The position numbers and the translations under genes are program-made. Positions 23,963-33,415 of a stretch of DNA of 51,539 bases are shown here, piece by piece; within the stretch, counting starts at the first letter, position 1, and each line of letters starts with the position of its first letter. This DNA comes from Hyphomicrobiales bacterium (GTDB lineage: Bacteria; Pseudomonadota; Alphaproteobacteria; Rhizobiales; Beijerinckiaceae): NCBI GenBank assembly GCA_027487245.1, contig JAIYDY010000118.1, forward strand, positions 1 to 51,539. The letters run 5' to 3'. The notes beneath the pieces were generated by a model. It searched no databases. It was not told where the DNA came from and saw nothing but the letters and a program-made list of their open reading frames with translations.

Positions 23963-25452
23963 TGGGCTGCCTCCAGCGCGCCGCGATGGGCGATCAGGCG
24001 CGTGACCTCGGTGTCCGCGCCGGCCAGCTCGGTGAGCGCCTTGAGCAGCAGGTTTCGGGCGACCATGCTGCGGTAGGCGCTGGTGGCGCGCTGGTCGGTG
24101 AGCGGCTGGTAGTCCCGAGCCAAGGCATCGAGCGCGGCATCCCAGCCGGCCTCATCCGCGAGCGAGATGCCGGCCAGTGCGGCTTCACTCAGCAGTGCGC
24201 GCTTCGGCGTGCCGGCCATGCCGCCAAAGGCGATGCGGGCTTCCGTGATCGTGCTGCCAGCAAGGCTGAACCGGAACGCCCCCATCACCGCCGAAATGTC
24301 CTCGTCGAAGCGTTTCGAGACCTTGTAGGCGCGAAACACCTGCCCCGCGACAAGGCGCGGCACATGCACCGCCGTGACAAATTCGGACGGCAGCCTGTCC
24401 TGCTTGCGGTAAGCGAGGAAGAAATCCTCCAGCGGCAGGCGGCGCGCCGTGTCGCCGCGGCGCAATTCGAGCGTGGCTCCCAGCGCGATGAAGCAGGGCA
24501 CCAGATCGCCGATCGGCGAGCCATTGGCGATGTTGCCGCCAACCGTGCCGGAAGCGCGGACCTGCGCCGAGCCGAAGCGCCGCATGACCTCGCCAAGATC
24601 GGGATCGAGGGCTGCGAGCGCGGCATGGGCCTCAGCATGGCTGGTGCCGGCCCCGATGCGGATCAGGCCGGGCTCTTCGCGGACGCCCGCAAAGCCCTCG
24701 ATGCCGCCGAGCCAGATGATCTTCTCCAGTGCCATCAGGCCCTTGGTCAGCCAGAGCCCAACATCGGTGCCGCCGGCCAGCAGCGTGGCACCGGGATGGT
24801 CGAGCGCCAGCTTCGACAGCGCAGCCTCGCTGCGCGGAATGGCGAAGAAGCTGTTCCCCTGGCTGACCATGACCTCGCCGGCATCATCGGCAAGGCCTTG
24901 CAGCAGCGCCAGTGTTGCCTGCCGCGCGGCCATGAAACGATCCGCCGCCTCGGTGGCACAGGCCGCGAAGGCCGCATCGATGATCGGGCGGTAACCGGTG
25001 CAGCGGCACAGGTTGCCGGCCAGCGCATCGCAGATCGCGGCGCGGGTGACCGGGCGTGCACCCTCCTGATAAAGGGCGAACAGGCTCATGACGATGCCGG
25101 GTGTGCAGAAGCCGCACTGTGAGCCGTGATGCGCCACCATGGCCGCCTGCACCGGATGGAGCGCGCCATCGCGGGCCAGATCGTCGACCGTGACCAGTTC
25201 GCAGCCATCGATCTGGCCGAGCAGGAGAATGCAGGCATTGACCGGCTCATAAACAAGCTGGCCCTGCCTGAGCCGGCCCAGCACCACGGTGCAGGCCCCG
25301 CAATCGCCCTCGGCGCAGCCTTCCTTGGTACCGGTCAGGCGCTGTTCCTCGCGCAGCCAGTCGAGCAGCGTGCGGCGCGGGCTGAAACCGCCCAGCGCGA
25401 CCACGGCCCCGCGGCGCACGAATCGGATGTCTTTTCGGATGGTGTCGGTCAT
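23959..25452 (-). CDS. xdhA: Xanthine dehydrogenase, FeS/FAD subunit
   Basis: This 497-residue subunit carries electrons from the Mo site to NAD. The plant-type 2Fe-2S motif CAEGDCGACTVVLG (Cys46, Cys51, Cys54) is followed by the second cluster GSQCGFCTPG and NLCRCTGYRP. The FAD domain contains LLAGGTDVGLWLTKG and SGTVGGNIANGSPIGDLVP. ATG 25452 gives the typical start MTDTIRKDIRFVRRG; the longer open frame upstream would run into the divergent adenine deaminase gene. It is the first gene of xdhABC, sharing a 73-bp divergent promoter region with ade. Confidence 0.95.
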   Translation of the reverse strand: MTDTIRKDIRFVRRGAVVALGGFSPRRTLLDWLREEQRLTGTKEGCAEGDCGACTVVLGRLRQGQLVYEPVNACILLLGQIDGCELVTVDDLARDGALHPVQAAMVAHHGSQCGFCTPGIVMSLFALYQEGARPVTRAAICDALAGNLCRCTGYRPIIDAAFAACATEAADRFMAARQATLALLQGLADDAGEVMVSQGNSFFAIPRSEAALSKLALDHPGATLLAGGTDVGLWLTKGLMALEKIIWLGGIEGFAGVREEPGLIRIGAGTSHAEAHAALAALDPDLGEVMRRFGSAQVRASGTVGGNIANGSPIGDLVPCFIALGATLELRRGDTARRLPLEDFFLAYRKQDRLPSEFVTAVHVPRLVAGQVFRAYKVSKRFDEDISAVMGAFRFSLAGSTITEARIAFGGMAGTPKRALLSEAALAGISLADEAGWDAALDALARDYQPLTDQRATSAYRSMVARNLLLKALTELAGADTEVTRLIAHRGALEAAQ

Positions 25453-25525
25453 GGTCTGATCGTGGCAAATCGCGTCATGCCTCACAATGGCGCGATGCGG
25501 ATGCGAACGGAAGAGGGGCAAAGCC

Positions 25526-27277
25526 GTGTCGATTGGTAGCAAGGAAGACGTTGCGCCCGCCGTGCCTCCGCACGGCATGGTCACTCCCGCTGTGCTCGCC
25601 CGGCGCATTGCCGCCGGCACGGGCGAAGTGCCCGCCGATCTGGTGATCGCGAATGCAAGGCTCTACTGCCTCGTCACTGGAGAGCTGATCGACACGGACA
25701 TCGCCATCGTCGGCGACACCGTTGTCGGCACCCATGGGCGCTATGCGGGCGAGCGCACGATCGATGCGGCGGGCCGGATTGCCGTGCCGGGCTTCATCGA
25801 CACCCATTGCCATGTCGAATCGTCACTGATCACGCCGTTCGAGTTCGAGCGCTGCGTGCTGCCGCGCGGTGTGACCACGGCGATCTGCGATCCTCACGAG
25901 ATCGCCAATGTGCTGGGCGCGGAGGGCATCCGCTATTTCCTCGCCTCGGCCGAGCGCATGGTGATGGACCTGAGGGTGCAGCTGTCGAGCTGCGTTCCGG
26001 CAACGCACCTCGAAACCTCCGGAGCGACCCTGACAGCCGCCGACCTGGTGCCGTTCATGGACCACCCCAAGGTGATCGGGCTGGCGGAGTTCATGAACTT
26101 TCCGGGCGTGATCCACCGCGATGCCGGCTGCCTCGACAAGCTCAGCGCCTTCTCGGGCCGGCATATCGACGGGCACGCGCCCTTGCTGCGCGGGCTGGCA
26201 CTGAACGGCTATCTGAGCGCCGGCATTCGCACCGACCACGAGACGACGACGCCGGAGGAGGCCCGCGAGAAGCTTGCCAAGGGCATGCACATCCTGATCC
26301 GCGAGGGCTCGGTCTCCAAGGACCTGCATGCGCTGCTCGGCCTGATCGACCGTGACACCAGCCCGTTCCTGGCCTTCTGCACCGATGATCGCAACCCGCT
26401 GGACATCGCCGAGGAGGGCCATCTCGATTTCATGATCCGCACCGCCATCGCGCACGGGCGCGATCCGCTGGCGGTCTATCGCTGCGCCACGCTCTCGGCC
26501 GCGCGGGCCTTCGGGCTGAGCGATCGCGGCTTCATCGGGCCGGGCAAGCGCGCCGACATCGTGCTGCTCGATGACCTTCACGCCTGCACGGTCAGCCTTA
26601 CCCTCGCGGGCGGACGGCAGGGCGATGCGGCGGCCTTCGCGGCGCGCGAGCCGGTGCCGGTCGTCGGGCGCGGCAGCGTCAACTCGCGCCGGCTGATCGC
26701 GGAAGATTTCGCGGTGAAGGCAAGGCCCGGCCCGGTCAGCGTCATCGGCGTGGTGCCCGGCAAGATCATCACCGGACACCTGACGCGGCAACTGCCCGAA
26801 ACAGACGGCACGTTGCGGGCCGATCTCGCGCAGGACGTGGTGAAGGTCAGCGTGATCGAGCGGCACGGCAGGCACAACGGCATTGCCACCGGCTTTGTGC
26901 ATGGCTTCGGCATGCAGCGCGGGGCCATCGCCTCATCGGTGGGCCATGACAGCCACAACCTGTGCGTGGTGGGCGTCGATGAGGCCGCCATGGCCGCCGC
27001 CGCCAACAGGCTGATTGCTCTCGGTGGCGGCTTCTGCGTCTGCGAGGGCGACACGGTGCTGGCCGAACTGGCCCTGCCGATTGCGGGGCTGATGAGCGAA
27101 GGCAGCTTCGAGGAGGTGCATGATGCGCTGATTCCGCTGAGGGCGGCGGCGCGGAGCCTCGGCGTCACCTTGGGCGAGCCCTTCCTTCAGGTCGCCTTCC
27201 TGACGCTGCCGGTGATCCCGCATCTGAAGATCACGGATCTGGGGATGGTCGATGTGGACCGCTTCGCGCTGGTCTGA
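25526..27277 (+). CDS. ade: Adenine deaminase
   Basis: This 583-residue amidohydrolase converts adenine to hypoxanthine and ammonia. Metal-binding and active-site segments are [38 protein letters not shown] and the C-terminal catalytic block [22 protein letters not shown] 25526 is preferred because GAGGGG (25513-25518) lies 7 nt upstream; the earlier ATG 25487 has no such site. The gene is divergent from xdhABC, whose enzyme uses the hypoxanthine produced, so both probably serve purine catabolism and may share regulation in the 73-bp gap. Confidence 0.95.
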   Translation: MSIGSKEDVAPAVPPHGMVTPAVLARRIAAGTGEVPADLVIANARLYCLVTGELIDTDIAIVGDTVVGTHGRYAGERTIDAAGRIAVPGFIDTHCHVESSLITPFEFERCVLPRGVTTAICDPHEIANVLGAEGIRYFLASAERMVMDLRVQLSSCVPATHLETSGATLTAADLVPFMDHPKVIGLAEFMNFPGVIHRDAGCLDKLSAFSGRHIDGHAPLLRGLALNGYLSAGIRTDHETTTPEEAREKLAKGMHILIREGSVSKDLHALLGLIDRDTSPFLAFCTDDRNPLDIAEEGHLDFMIRTAIAHGRDPLAVYRCATLSAARAFGLSDRGFIGPGKRADIVLLDDLHACTVSLTLAGGRQGDAAAFAAREPVPVVGRGSVNSRRLIAEDFAVKARPGPVSVIGVVPGKIITGHLTRQLPETDGTLRADLAQDVVKVSVIERHGRHNGIATGFVHGFGMQRGAIASSVGHDSHNLCVVGVDEAAMAAAANRLIALGGGFCVCEGDTVLAELALPIAGLMSEGSFEEVHDALIPLRAAARSLGVTLGEPFLQVAFLTLPVIPHLKITDLGMVDVDRFALV

Positions 27278-27288
27278 GCCTTGTGGCG

Positions 27289-28305
27289 TCAGTTCTGCTT
27301 GCCTGAATGCATGCCCAGCAGGCTGGCGACGCGGCGGGCTTCACTGATCTGAAGGCGCGTGTAGTCCGCCTCGGCGCGCTGCAGGCGCGGGATGACCTGA
27401 CCGGCCTCGTAGCGCGCCATCAGGAAACGGAGCACCGTCTCCCATCTCAGCGGCACGGCCTTGGCATAGGCCAGGAAGCCGCCATGCACATCGAGCGCAA
27501 ACGCCTTTGCCACAGCCTGAACCGGGACGCCGACCTTGACGGCCAGTGTGCCGATGGCGGCATCGACCGCACGGGTCGCAAGCAGATGGCGCAGTTCCAG
27601 ATCGATGGCCGGGGTCCGATCCACTGACGCGGGCGCAGGTGATGGTGCAGGTGATGGTGCCGATGACGGTGCGGGTGCTGGCGGCGGAGGACCCCAGGCA
27701 GCGCCGGGCGGCGGCGAGGCATCAAGGAGATCAAGGTGTGCTGCCAGATCGGGCCGCTGCTGGACGATGTCGTAAAGGCCGCCATCGTCGAGAGCCGCCT
27801 CGACCAGCCGGTTCTGGCCGCGCTCGGAAAAATGCGCGCCTCGGTTGCTGGCCAGAGCGATCAGGATTTCGCCATTGGCACGCGACAGGATGATGTCGGT
27901 GACGCCGGCATTGAGGCTGCTGCGCTCGCAGATGGCGAGCAGATGCTCGGGGCTCTTCACTGTGGCGAGCGCCAGCAGGTGCTCATCCAGCAGAAGCGGC
28001 GACAGGCGGATCACGGGGCGTGCCACGAGGATCGAATCGTCGAAAGCCAGATGGCGAATCACCCTGATCGGTGCGCGCTCATTGGGGGCAACCGCCTCGG
28101 CCAGCGTCTTGCGCGCCTCTTCCGAGCAGGCAGGGATCAGCGACACGAAAATGCTGTCGAAGGTCTCGACCCCGCCTTCGTCGAGCAGATGCGAGACGCC
28201 TTCGAACAATTGCGCGAACTTGACCAGCATGTCGTCGCGCCGGGCCTGTCCGGCCCCGGTGAGACTCTGCGTCAGTTCGCCCATCAATGCCGCAGATTGC
28301 GTCAT
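27289..28305 (-). CDS. DUF2336-domain protein
   Basis: This 338-residue, probably cytoplasmic protein matches the alphaproteobacterial DUF2336 family by its N-terminal helical-repeat region (LAEAVAPNERAPIRVIRHLAFDDSILVARPVI, LLALATVKSPEHLLAI). A Pro/Ala/Ser-rich linker of about 30 residues (near 27630-27710) is encoded partly by a short tandem repeat, GGTGCAGGTGAT-like. The C-terminal domain ends QISEARRVASLLGMHSGKQN. Some family members are linked to motility or signalling, but no function is assigned here. ATG 28305 is preferred; an in-frame ATG at 28353 adds 16 residues and lacks a ribosome-binding site. Confidence 0.75.
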   Translation of the reverse strand: MTQSAALMGELTQSLTGAGQARRDDMLVKFAQLFEGVSHLLDEGGVETFDSIFVSLIPACSEEARKTLAEAVAPNERAPIRVIRHLAFDDSILVARPVIRLSPLLLDEHLLALATVKSPEHLLAICERSSLNAGVTDIILSRANGEILIALASNRGAHFSERGQNRLVEAALDDGGLYDIVQQRPDLAAHLDLLDASPPPGAAWGPPPPAPAPSSAPSPAPSPAPASVDRTPAIDLELRHLLATRAVDAAIGTLAVKVGVPVQAVAKAFALDVHGGFLAYAKAVPLRWETVLRFLMARYEAGQVIPRLQRAEADYTRLQISEARRVASLLGMHSGKQN

Positions 28306-28408
28306 GTTGCCCACGCGTGACGGATGCGGCCCGACGGCCATTCTGGCCGGCATGAGCGGCCAGACATCCGGGTTCAGCCAACATGAAGATATGGCTCCGA
28401 ATGCTAAA

Positions 28409-28438
28409 TGAAATGCAAACCTTCAGGACTGCATTTCA
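28409..28438 (-). terminator. Inverted repeat at the comC end, possible terminator of the sulfolactate operon
   Basis: TGAAATGCA (28409-28417) and TGCATTTCA (28430-28438) are a perfect 9-bp inverted repeat around a 12-nt loop, overlapping the comC stop. On the minus strand ATTTAG follows. It could be a weak terminator or a protein-binding dyad. Confidence 0.4.
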
Positions 28439-29404
28439 GAAATCTGCAATCGAAACGCCATCTTGCGCCGCTTTGAGGCGCAGGGCCATGCGTCTGGCGC
28501 CCGGCAGCCGTGCGCCGGGTTGCGTCTCGATAGCGGCGGCGAGGCTGGTCATGCGTTCGGCGAACCAGGTCCCGCCCATCGCCGACGGATCGATGGCCAT
28601 GATGAGCTGGCCGGTTTTCGGCGGGCCGCCCTCGCCATCGAGGAAGGACGAGGCCTCGTAGGCGAAGTGCGCGCCGACGAGCGCTGCGGCCAGGATCTCG
28701 ACCATCATCGCCAGTGTCGCGCCCTTGGCGTCGCCCAGCGGCACCATGGTGCCGGCGATGGCCTTGGCCGGATCAGTGGTCGGCTTGCCGTCGACATCGA
28801 GCGCCCAGCCTTCCGGAATCGGCTCGCCCTTCTGGCGGGCGGCGACGATGGGACCGCGCGCCACCTTCGACAAGGCCATGTCGATGACCACAGGCGGACG
28901 GCCCTCCAGCGGCGCGGCAAAGGCGATCGGGTTGGTGCCGAAGACCGGCTTCGAGCCGCCCCAGGGCGCCATGGCACCGGGCGTGTTGGCGAAGAGCAGG
29001 CCGACAAGCCCGGCATCGGCCAGCTTCTCGACATGCAGGCCCGCAGCGCCGCAATGGCTGGAATTGCGGACCGGGGCGATGGCGATGCCCTGTGCGCGGG
29101 CAATGTCCGGCAGCCGTTCCAGCGCCAGATCGATGGCTGGATAGGCAAAGCCATCGCGTGCATCGATGGCCAGCACAGAGGGCCGCGGCTGGGTGGCTTC
29201 GGGCGTGGCCTTGCCGTCGATCTTGCCGGTGCGCACCATCGCCAGATAGGTCGGCACGCGCGACAGGCCGTGGCCCTTGAGCCCGTCAGCTTCGGCGGCA
29301 ATGAGCGCCCGCGCCACGGACAGGGCATTGGACTGGCTGACGCCGGCTGCGACGAACACGTCGGCGACATGATCGATCGCGGTGGGCAAGGGCAGGGTCG
29401 GCAT
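28436..29404 (-). CDS. comC: (R)-sulfolactate dehydrogenase, ComC-type (malate/lactate dehydrogenase LDH2 family)
   Basis: This 322-residue NAD(P)H-dependent oxidoreductase of the LDH2/MDH-type-2 family has the hallmark blocks GHGLSRVPTYL, RNSSHCGAAGLHVE, FANTPGAMAPWGG..FGTNPIAFAAP and VIDMALSKVARG. Family members reduce various 2-oxoacids; ComC reduces sulfopyruvate to (R)-sulfolactate. That role is inferred from context: it follows slcC, the YeiH exporter and suyB/suyA on the same strand, the gene set known for racemising sulfolactate before desulfonation. Sequence alone would also allow malate, ureidoglycolate or delta1-piperideine-2-carboxylate as substrate. Start ATG 29404 has GAGGATG upstream. 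Confidence 0.8.
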   Translation of the reverse strand: MPTLPLPTAIDHVADVFVAAGVSQSNALSVARALIAAEADGLKGHGLSRVPTYLAMVRTGKIDGKATPEATQPRPSVLAIDARDGFAYPAIDLALERLPDIARAQGIAIAPVRNSSHCGAAGLHVEKLADAGLVGLLFANTPGAMAPWGGSKPVFGTNPIAFAAPLEGRPPVVIDMALSKVARGPIVAARQKGEPIPEGWALDVDGKPTTDPAKAIAGTMVPLGDAKGATLAMMVEILAAALVGAHFAYEASSFLDGEGGPPKTGQLIMAIDPSAMGGTWFAERMTSLAAAIETQPGARLPGARRMALRLKAAQDGVSIADF

Positions 29405-29440
29405 GGCGCATCCTCGGCGTTGCAGCGGCAGGCGGCGGGC

Positions 29441-30370
29441 TCAGGCCAGCGCCTTCTTGACGTTTTCGACCGTGACCCACGAGACGCGGACGTTCGATTC
29501 CTCGGTCACGCCCGCGATATGGGGCGTCAGGATGAGGTTGGGGCAGCCGGCAAACAGCGCAGCACCTGCCCCCTTGAGCGGCTCGCTCTCGAAGACATCG
29601 AGCGCGGCTCCGGCAATCTGGCCGGCTTTCAGCGCCATGACCAGCGCCTCCTCGTCGATCACCCCGCCGCGCGCGGCGTTGATGACAATCGCATCGGAGC
29701 GCATCGCCTTCAACGCGGCGGCGTCGATCAGGTTGCGGGTCGCATCGGTCAGCGGCACGTGCAGGCTGACCACGTGGGCCGCGGCGAGCAGATCGGGCAG
29801 GCTGGCAGGTTCCGCGCCGAGCGCTGCCCAGACCGGGTTGTCGGCCTTTATGAAGGGATCAAAGGCGATGACCCGCATGCCCATGGCGCGGGCGCGGGCC
29901 GCCGTCTCGCGCGCGATCGCTCCGAAACCGACAAGGCCCAAAGTCTTGCCGGACATCTCGCAGCCCATCAGGTCGTTGCGTGGCCACTCGCCCGCTGCCA
30001 CCCGGTCCGTGGCGAACCAGGCCCGGCGCAGCAGCACCAAAGCGGCCGTGATGACATACTCCGCCACCGACACATCATTTGCGCCGGTCGCCGGATGAAC
30101 CGCGATGCTGCGCGCGGCGCAGGCCACCATGTCGATGTTGTCGAGCCCGACACCGAGCCGGCCGACCACCTTGAGCCGGGGCGCGGAGGCCAGCAGGGGT
30201 GCGCGGACCTGCGTACGGTTGCGCACGATCAGGGCGCGGGCATCGCCGAGCAGCGAGGCCAGTTCCGCCGGCTTGTCGACCAGCTTGGGGTCATAGACCA
30301 CATCATGGCCCCTGAGGCCTTCGGTGATGGCCGCTTCATCCATGAATTCGGTGATGACGATGTCCGGCAT
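29441..30370 (-). CDS. slcC: (S)-sulfolactate dehydrogenase, SlcC-type D-2-hydroxyacid dehydrogenase
   Basis: This 309-residue protein of the 3-phosphoglycerate/D-2-hydroxyacid dehydrogenase family has the NAD motif GLVGFGAIARETA and the catalytic Arg (INAARGGVIDEEAL), Glu (ALDVFESEPL) and His (LTPHIAGVTEES). SlcC oxidises (S)-sulfolactate to sulfopyruvate, which ComC then reduces to the (R) form used by SuyAB. The assignment rests on the family plus adjacency to comC and suyAB. ATG 30370 lies 10 nt after the exporter stop; an AGGAC overlapping that stop can serve as ribosome-binding site. Confidence 0.8.
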   Translation of the reverse strand: MPDIVITEFMDEAAITEGLRGHDVVYDPKLVDKPAELASLLGDARALIVRNRTQVRAPLLASAPRLKVVGRLGVGLDNIDMVACAARSIAVHPATGANDVSVAEYVITAALVLLRRAWFATDRVAAGEWPRNDLMGCEMSGKTLGLVGFGAIARETAARARAMGMRVIAFDPFIKADNPVWAALGAEPASLPDLLAAAHVVSLHVPLTDATRNLIDAAALKAMRSDAIVINAARGGVIDEEALVMALKAGQIAGAALDVFESEPLKGAGAALFAGCPNLILTPHIAGVTEESNVRVSWVTVENVKKALA

Positions 30371-30380
30371 GGGAGGTGTC

Positions 30381-31436
30381 CTAGGTGACGATGCGAAGGC
30401 CCGCGATGACCACGAGCAGGATGACCAGCGTGGCGCCCATGAACACCGCCATGTGCCGCCAGCCAATGGTAAGGATCGAGGTGAGCGAGGTGCCGAGCCC
30501 GAGCGCGGCGATGGCGATCAGCAGGCCCCATTTGGAGGCTTCGCCAAGCAGGCCCTTGATCATCGGATAGCCCGTTGCCGCCGCCAGACCGGGGCTGGCG
30601 ACCATGAGGCTGTTGAGCAGGCACAGGCCGAGGAAGACCAGCGCGAACACCGGTACGGGCACCTTCGCCTCGCCGGTCTGCTCACCATTGCGGATGAACC
30701 ACCAGCCGATGGCCAGAACCATGGGCAGCAGCAGGAAGACCCGGAACAGCTTGACGATGACCGCGGTGTTGCCAACGCTGTCGGAGACGGCATAGCCCGC
30801 GCCGACCACCTGCGCCATGTCATGGATGGTAGCCCCCAGCATGATGCCGGTGAGGCGCTCATCATAGCCCAGCCAGATGCAGAGCGGCGGATAGGCCAGC
30901 ATCACGACAGTCGAAATGGCATTGGCCATCACCACGGTGAAGGCGATGTCGGCGCTCTTGCGCTTGTAGTCCGGCACGACGGTGGCCGTGGCCAGCGTCG
31001 CGGACGCGCCGCAGACGGCGTTGGCCGCGCCCGCGAGCGCGCCGAAGCCGGCATCACGGTCCAGCACCTTTGCCAGCCAGAGCGCGGCAACCACGGTGAT
31101 GACCATGGCAGCCACGACCAGAAGCGCCACGCCGAGGCCGAGCCCGATGATGTCCCCCAGCGCAATGCGCAGGCCAAGCAGGCCGATGGCCCAGCGCAGC
31201 AGCTTCTTGACGCAGAAGGTCATGCCCGGCTCGAAGCGCGGCGTCATGACGAGGTTATGCAGGGCAATGCCGATGATCAGCGCGATCACCATGTCAGGCA
31301 GCGCCACGCGACCGCCGGTGAGGGTCTTGAGCAGCGGGGCCGCAAGATAGGACACCACCGCCACCGCGAGCGACAGCAGCACGCCGGGCGCGAGCTTCTG
31401 GATGGTGGCGGAGGTGGGCAGGGAGAAGGCGGTCAT
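30381..31436 (-). CDS. suyZ: YeiH/UPF0324 membrane protein, probable sulfite/sulfate exporter
   Basis: This 351-residue integral membrane protein has about ten hydrophobic segments. The conserved UPF0324 regions GALAGAANAVCGASATLATATVV and GIMLGATIHDMAQVVGAGYAVSD are present. Homologues beside sulfonate-degradation genes (SuyZ) are thought to expel the toxic sulfite released by SuyAB. Its position between suyB and slcC fits this. The transport function of the family has not been shown by anything in this sequence. It is separated from suyB by a hairpin repeat. Confidence 0.82.
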   Translation of the reverse strand: MTAFSLPTSATIQKLAPGVLLSLAVAVVSYLAAPLLKTLTGGRVALPDMVIALIIGIALHNLVMTPRFEPGMTFCVKKLLRWAIGLLGLRIALGDIIGLGLGVALLVVAAMVITVVAALWLAKVLDRDAGFGALAGAANAVCGASATLATATVVPDYKRKSADIAFTVVMANAISTVVMLAYPPLCIWLGYDERLTGIMLGATIHDMAQVVGAGYAVSDSVGNTAVIVKLFRVFLLLPMVLAIGWWFIRNGEQTGEAKVPVPVFALVFLGLCLLNSLMVASPGLAAATGYPMIKGLLGEASKWGLLIAIAALGLGTSLTSILTIGWRHMAVFMGATLVILLVVIAGLRIVT

Positions 31437-31445
31437 CGAACCAAC

Positions 31446-31534
31446 CCGTCATGCTCGGCCTTGTGCCGAGCATCCTCTTCGGGGGGCCAACAGCACTGGG
31501 ACGTGGATTGTCGGGTCAAGCCCGACCATGACGG
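31446..31534. repeat. Hairpin repeat, family C, copy 1
   Basis: The element starts CCGTCATGCTCGGCC and ends GTCGGGTCAAGCCCGACCATGACGG; its outer ends CCGTCATG / CATGACGG are complementary, and GTCGGG/CCCGAC forms an inner hairpin. The right arm is shared with the copy at 42569-42637. Such GTCGGGTCAAGCCCGAC elements are common between genes in Rhizobiales. This one sits between suyB and the exporter gene. Confidence 0.75.
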
Positions 31535-31560
31535 CAAAGAGCGTGTGGCCAGCACGTTCA

Positions 31561-32841
31561 TCACGCCGAGCGATACAGCTTCGTCATCGAGAACTCGCGA
31601 TGACCCAGCGCTTCGGCGGCGGTGAGACGGCCGTTCGAGGTGCGCACGATGTTGGCGATCAGCGCGTCGCCAGCCTCGGGGATGGTCATGTCGCGGCGCA
31701 GGATACCCGACACGTCCACATCGATGTGCTCCGGCATGGTGCGCATGGTCTGCGGGTTGCCGGTGATCTTGATGACCGGAACGATCGGGTTGCCGATGAC
31801 GTTGCCCTGCCCGGTCGGGAAGGTGTGCACGACATAGCCGCCCGCCGCCATCAGGGTCACGCACTCGGCGGCGGCCGAGGAGGTGTCCATGAAGTAGAGG
31901 CCCGCGCCCTTGGCGGGAGCTTCCGCCGGCTGGAGGATATCGATGTACTTGGATTCGCGGCCGATCTTTTCGAGGTTGCCGAGCGCCTTCTCCTCGATGG
32001 TGGAGAGGCCGCCCTTGATGTTGCCCTTGGTGGGCTGGCTGTCGGACAGGTCGGTGGTCTTGAACTGCTCGATCACGTCGGTCTGATAGGCCTTCCACAT
32101 CTTGTACCAGCGCTCGCCGACCTCGGGCGTCGCCGCGCGGGCCTTGCACAGGTGCTCGGCGCCAGTGATCTCGGAGGTTTCGCCGAAGACGCCGTAGATG
32201 CCCTTGGGCAGCAGCTTGTCATACATGTTGCCGACCGTCGGGCAGGAGGACAGGCCCGTCGTGGTGTCGCTCTCGCCGCACTTGGTCGAGACCCAGAGTT
32301 CGCCGATGTCGCACTTCTCGCGCTGCAACTCGGCGGCCCACTGCACGAATTCCTTGGCGACATAGCTCGCCTTGGCGATGGTGCCGATGTCACCGACGCC
32401 CTCAATGCCGAAGCCGACCACCGGCTTGCCGGTCTTGGCAATGCCGTCGACGATGATCTTGGTCCAGCCATCCTCGATGCCGATCACCACCACGGCGGCG
32501 ACGTTGGGGTTCGAGCCGGCCCCGATCAGGGTGCGGAAATGGATGTCGAGGTCCTCGCCGAACTGGAGACGGCCATAGGCATGGGGGATGGCCAGCGTGC
32601 CCTTGATGTTGTTGGCCACGGCCTCGCAGGCGGCGTTCGACAGGTCGTCGAGCGGCAGGATCAGCACGTGGTTGCGCACGCCGACGCGGCCATTCTCGCG
32701 GCGCCAGCCGACGAAATTGTCGTTCTTGGCGCTGGAACGCTTCTTCAGCACGGGGGCCTTGAAGCCGGGCACGTCGATCTTGCGGCCCTTGATGTTGGCC
32801 AGACGGTTCTTGTTGAGCTCGAAATTGGCGACAATGGTCAT
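31561..32841 (-). CDS. suyB: (R)-sulfolactate sulfo-lyase, large subunit
   Basis: This 426-residue protein belongs to the UxaA/altronate dehydratase C-terminal family. With SuyA it eliminates sulfite from (R)-sulfolactate to give pyruvate. Recognisable features are [25 protein letters not shown], the conserved Cys in [21 protein letters not shown] and the C-terminal [23 protein letters not shown]. In sugar-acid dehydratases the large and small parts are fused; here the SAF part is a separate gene, the arrangement of sulfolactate and galactarate-type split enzymes. Adjacent suyA, slcC and comC support sulfolactate as substrate. The start is ATG 32841. Confidence 0.9.
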   Translation of the reverse strand: MTIVANFELNKNRLANIKGRKIDVPGFKAPVLKKRSSAKNDNFVGWRRENGRVGVRNHVLILPLDDLSNAACEAVANNIKGTLAIPHAYGRLQFGEDLDIHFRTLIGAGSNPNVAAVVVIGIEDGWTKIIVDGIAKTGKPVVGFGIEGVGDIGTIAKASYVAKEFVQWAAELQREKCDIGELWVSTKCGESDTTTGLSSCPTVGNMYDKLLPKGIYGVFGETSEITGAEHLCKARAATPEVGERWYKMWKAYQTDVIEQFKTTDLSDSQPTKGNIKGGLSTIEEKALGNLEKIGRESKYIDILQPAEAPAKGAGLYFMDTSSAAAECVTLMAAGGYVVHTFPTGQGNVIGNPIVPVIKITGNPQTMRTMPEHIDVDVSGILRRDMTIPEAGDALIANIVRTSNGRLTAAEALGHREFSMTKLYRSA

Positions 32842-32875
32842 GGTGTGATCTCTGTTTCAGGGCCTGCACGATCCG

Positions 32876-32972
32876 GTGTCATTCCCGGCCGGAGCAAAGC
32901 GAAGGGGAAGGGAATCCATTCTGCCGCGATGTGGGTCCCCTTCCCGGCCCGTCGGGCCGCCGGGGATGACAC
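32876..32972. repeat. Long imperfect hairpin repeat, family B, copy 2
   Basis: It starts GTGTCATTCCCGGCCGGAGC and ends CGCCGGGGATGACAC, with the inner pair GAAGGGGAAGGGAATCC / GGTCCCCTTCCCGG. The length is 97 bp, equal to copy 1. It lies inside the suyA-suyB transcript and would fold into a stable stem between the two cistrons. Confidence 0.85.
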
Positions 32973-32981
32973 CACAGCGGC

Positions 32982-33269
32982 TCACCAGCGCTTGGTCTTG
33001 AGATTGTGGACGTGGACGTATTCGCCGACCTTGGCGGGGCCGACCATCTTGCCGATGTCCTGGCCGTACTTGATGGCGGTGTCGCCGGCCTTGAGATCCT
33101 TCAGCGCGACCTTGTGGCCGATCGGCACATCGGCCTTCACCGTCAGTTCGAACGAGGAATTGTCGTGCGTCACCACGCAGAGCATCTTCGTGCCGGCCTT
33201 GAGGCCCTCGACCACGACCACGCCGACATTGTCCTTGAGCTCGTGAACGAGCAGATGCGGTGCAGACAT
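32982..33269 (-). CDS. suyA: (R)-sulfolactate sulfo-lyase, small SAF-domain subunit
   Basis: This 95-residue SAF-domain protein corresponds to the N-terminal part of altronate/galactarate dehydratases (VHELKDNVGVVVVEGLKAGTKM, DVPIGHKVALKDLKAGDTAIKYGQDIGKM). The sequence IPIGHKVALxDxxxGxxVxKYG is typical of the family. With SuyB it forms the desulfonating lyase. GGGAG precedes ATG 33269. It is the first gene of the minus-strand sulfolactate operon and is divergent from the GntR regulator. Confidence 0.92.
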   Translation of the reverse strand: MSAPHLLVHELKDNVGVVVVEGLKAGTKMLCVVTHDNSSFELTVKADVPIGHKVALKDLKAGDTAIKYGQDIGKMVGPAKVGEYVHVHNLKTKRW

Positions 33270-33385
33270 CCTTGCACTCCCTGGTGTTGCGCCGGCCCGT
33301 TCCGCAGGCCCGCTTCATGCCGATTTGGCGTTTGCAGAATTGCGAGGCAAGCTGACACGCAGCCCCTCGACGGCTTCACTGTTTG

Positions 33386-33415
33386 GTCTTATATAAGACA
33401 TATGACTTCTGACAA
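33386..33415 (-). promoter_or_regulatory. suyAB promoter with 14-bp GntR-type palindrome
   Basis: GTCTTATATAAGAC (33386-33399) is a perfect palindrome. On the minus strand TTGTCA (33415-33410), a 16-nt spacer and TATAAG (33393-33388) form a sigma-70 promoter whose -10 lies within the palindrome, so a bound repressor would block suyA transcription. A 13/14 copy is found at 39995-40008 in the sulfoquinovose region. The palindrome ends two bases before the first ATG of the regulator gene. Confidence 0.75.

Noticed and set aside
28463..30388. 641-codon plus-strand frame
   Set aside because: It covers comC and slcC in antisense; composition is Arg/Gly/His-rich with no domain.
31402..33246. 614-codon plus-strand frame
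   Set aside because: It is antisense to suyB and suyA, both secure by family motifs; it also runs through repeats.
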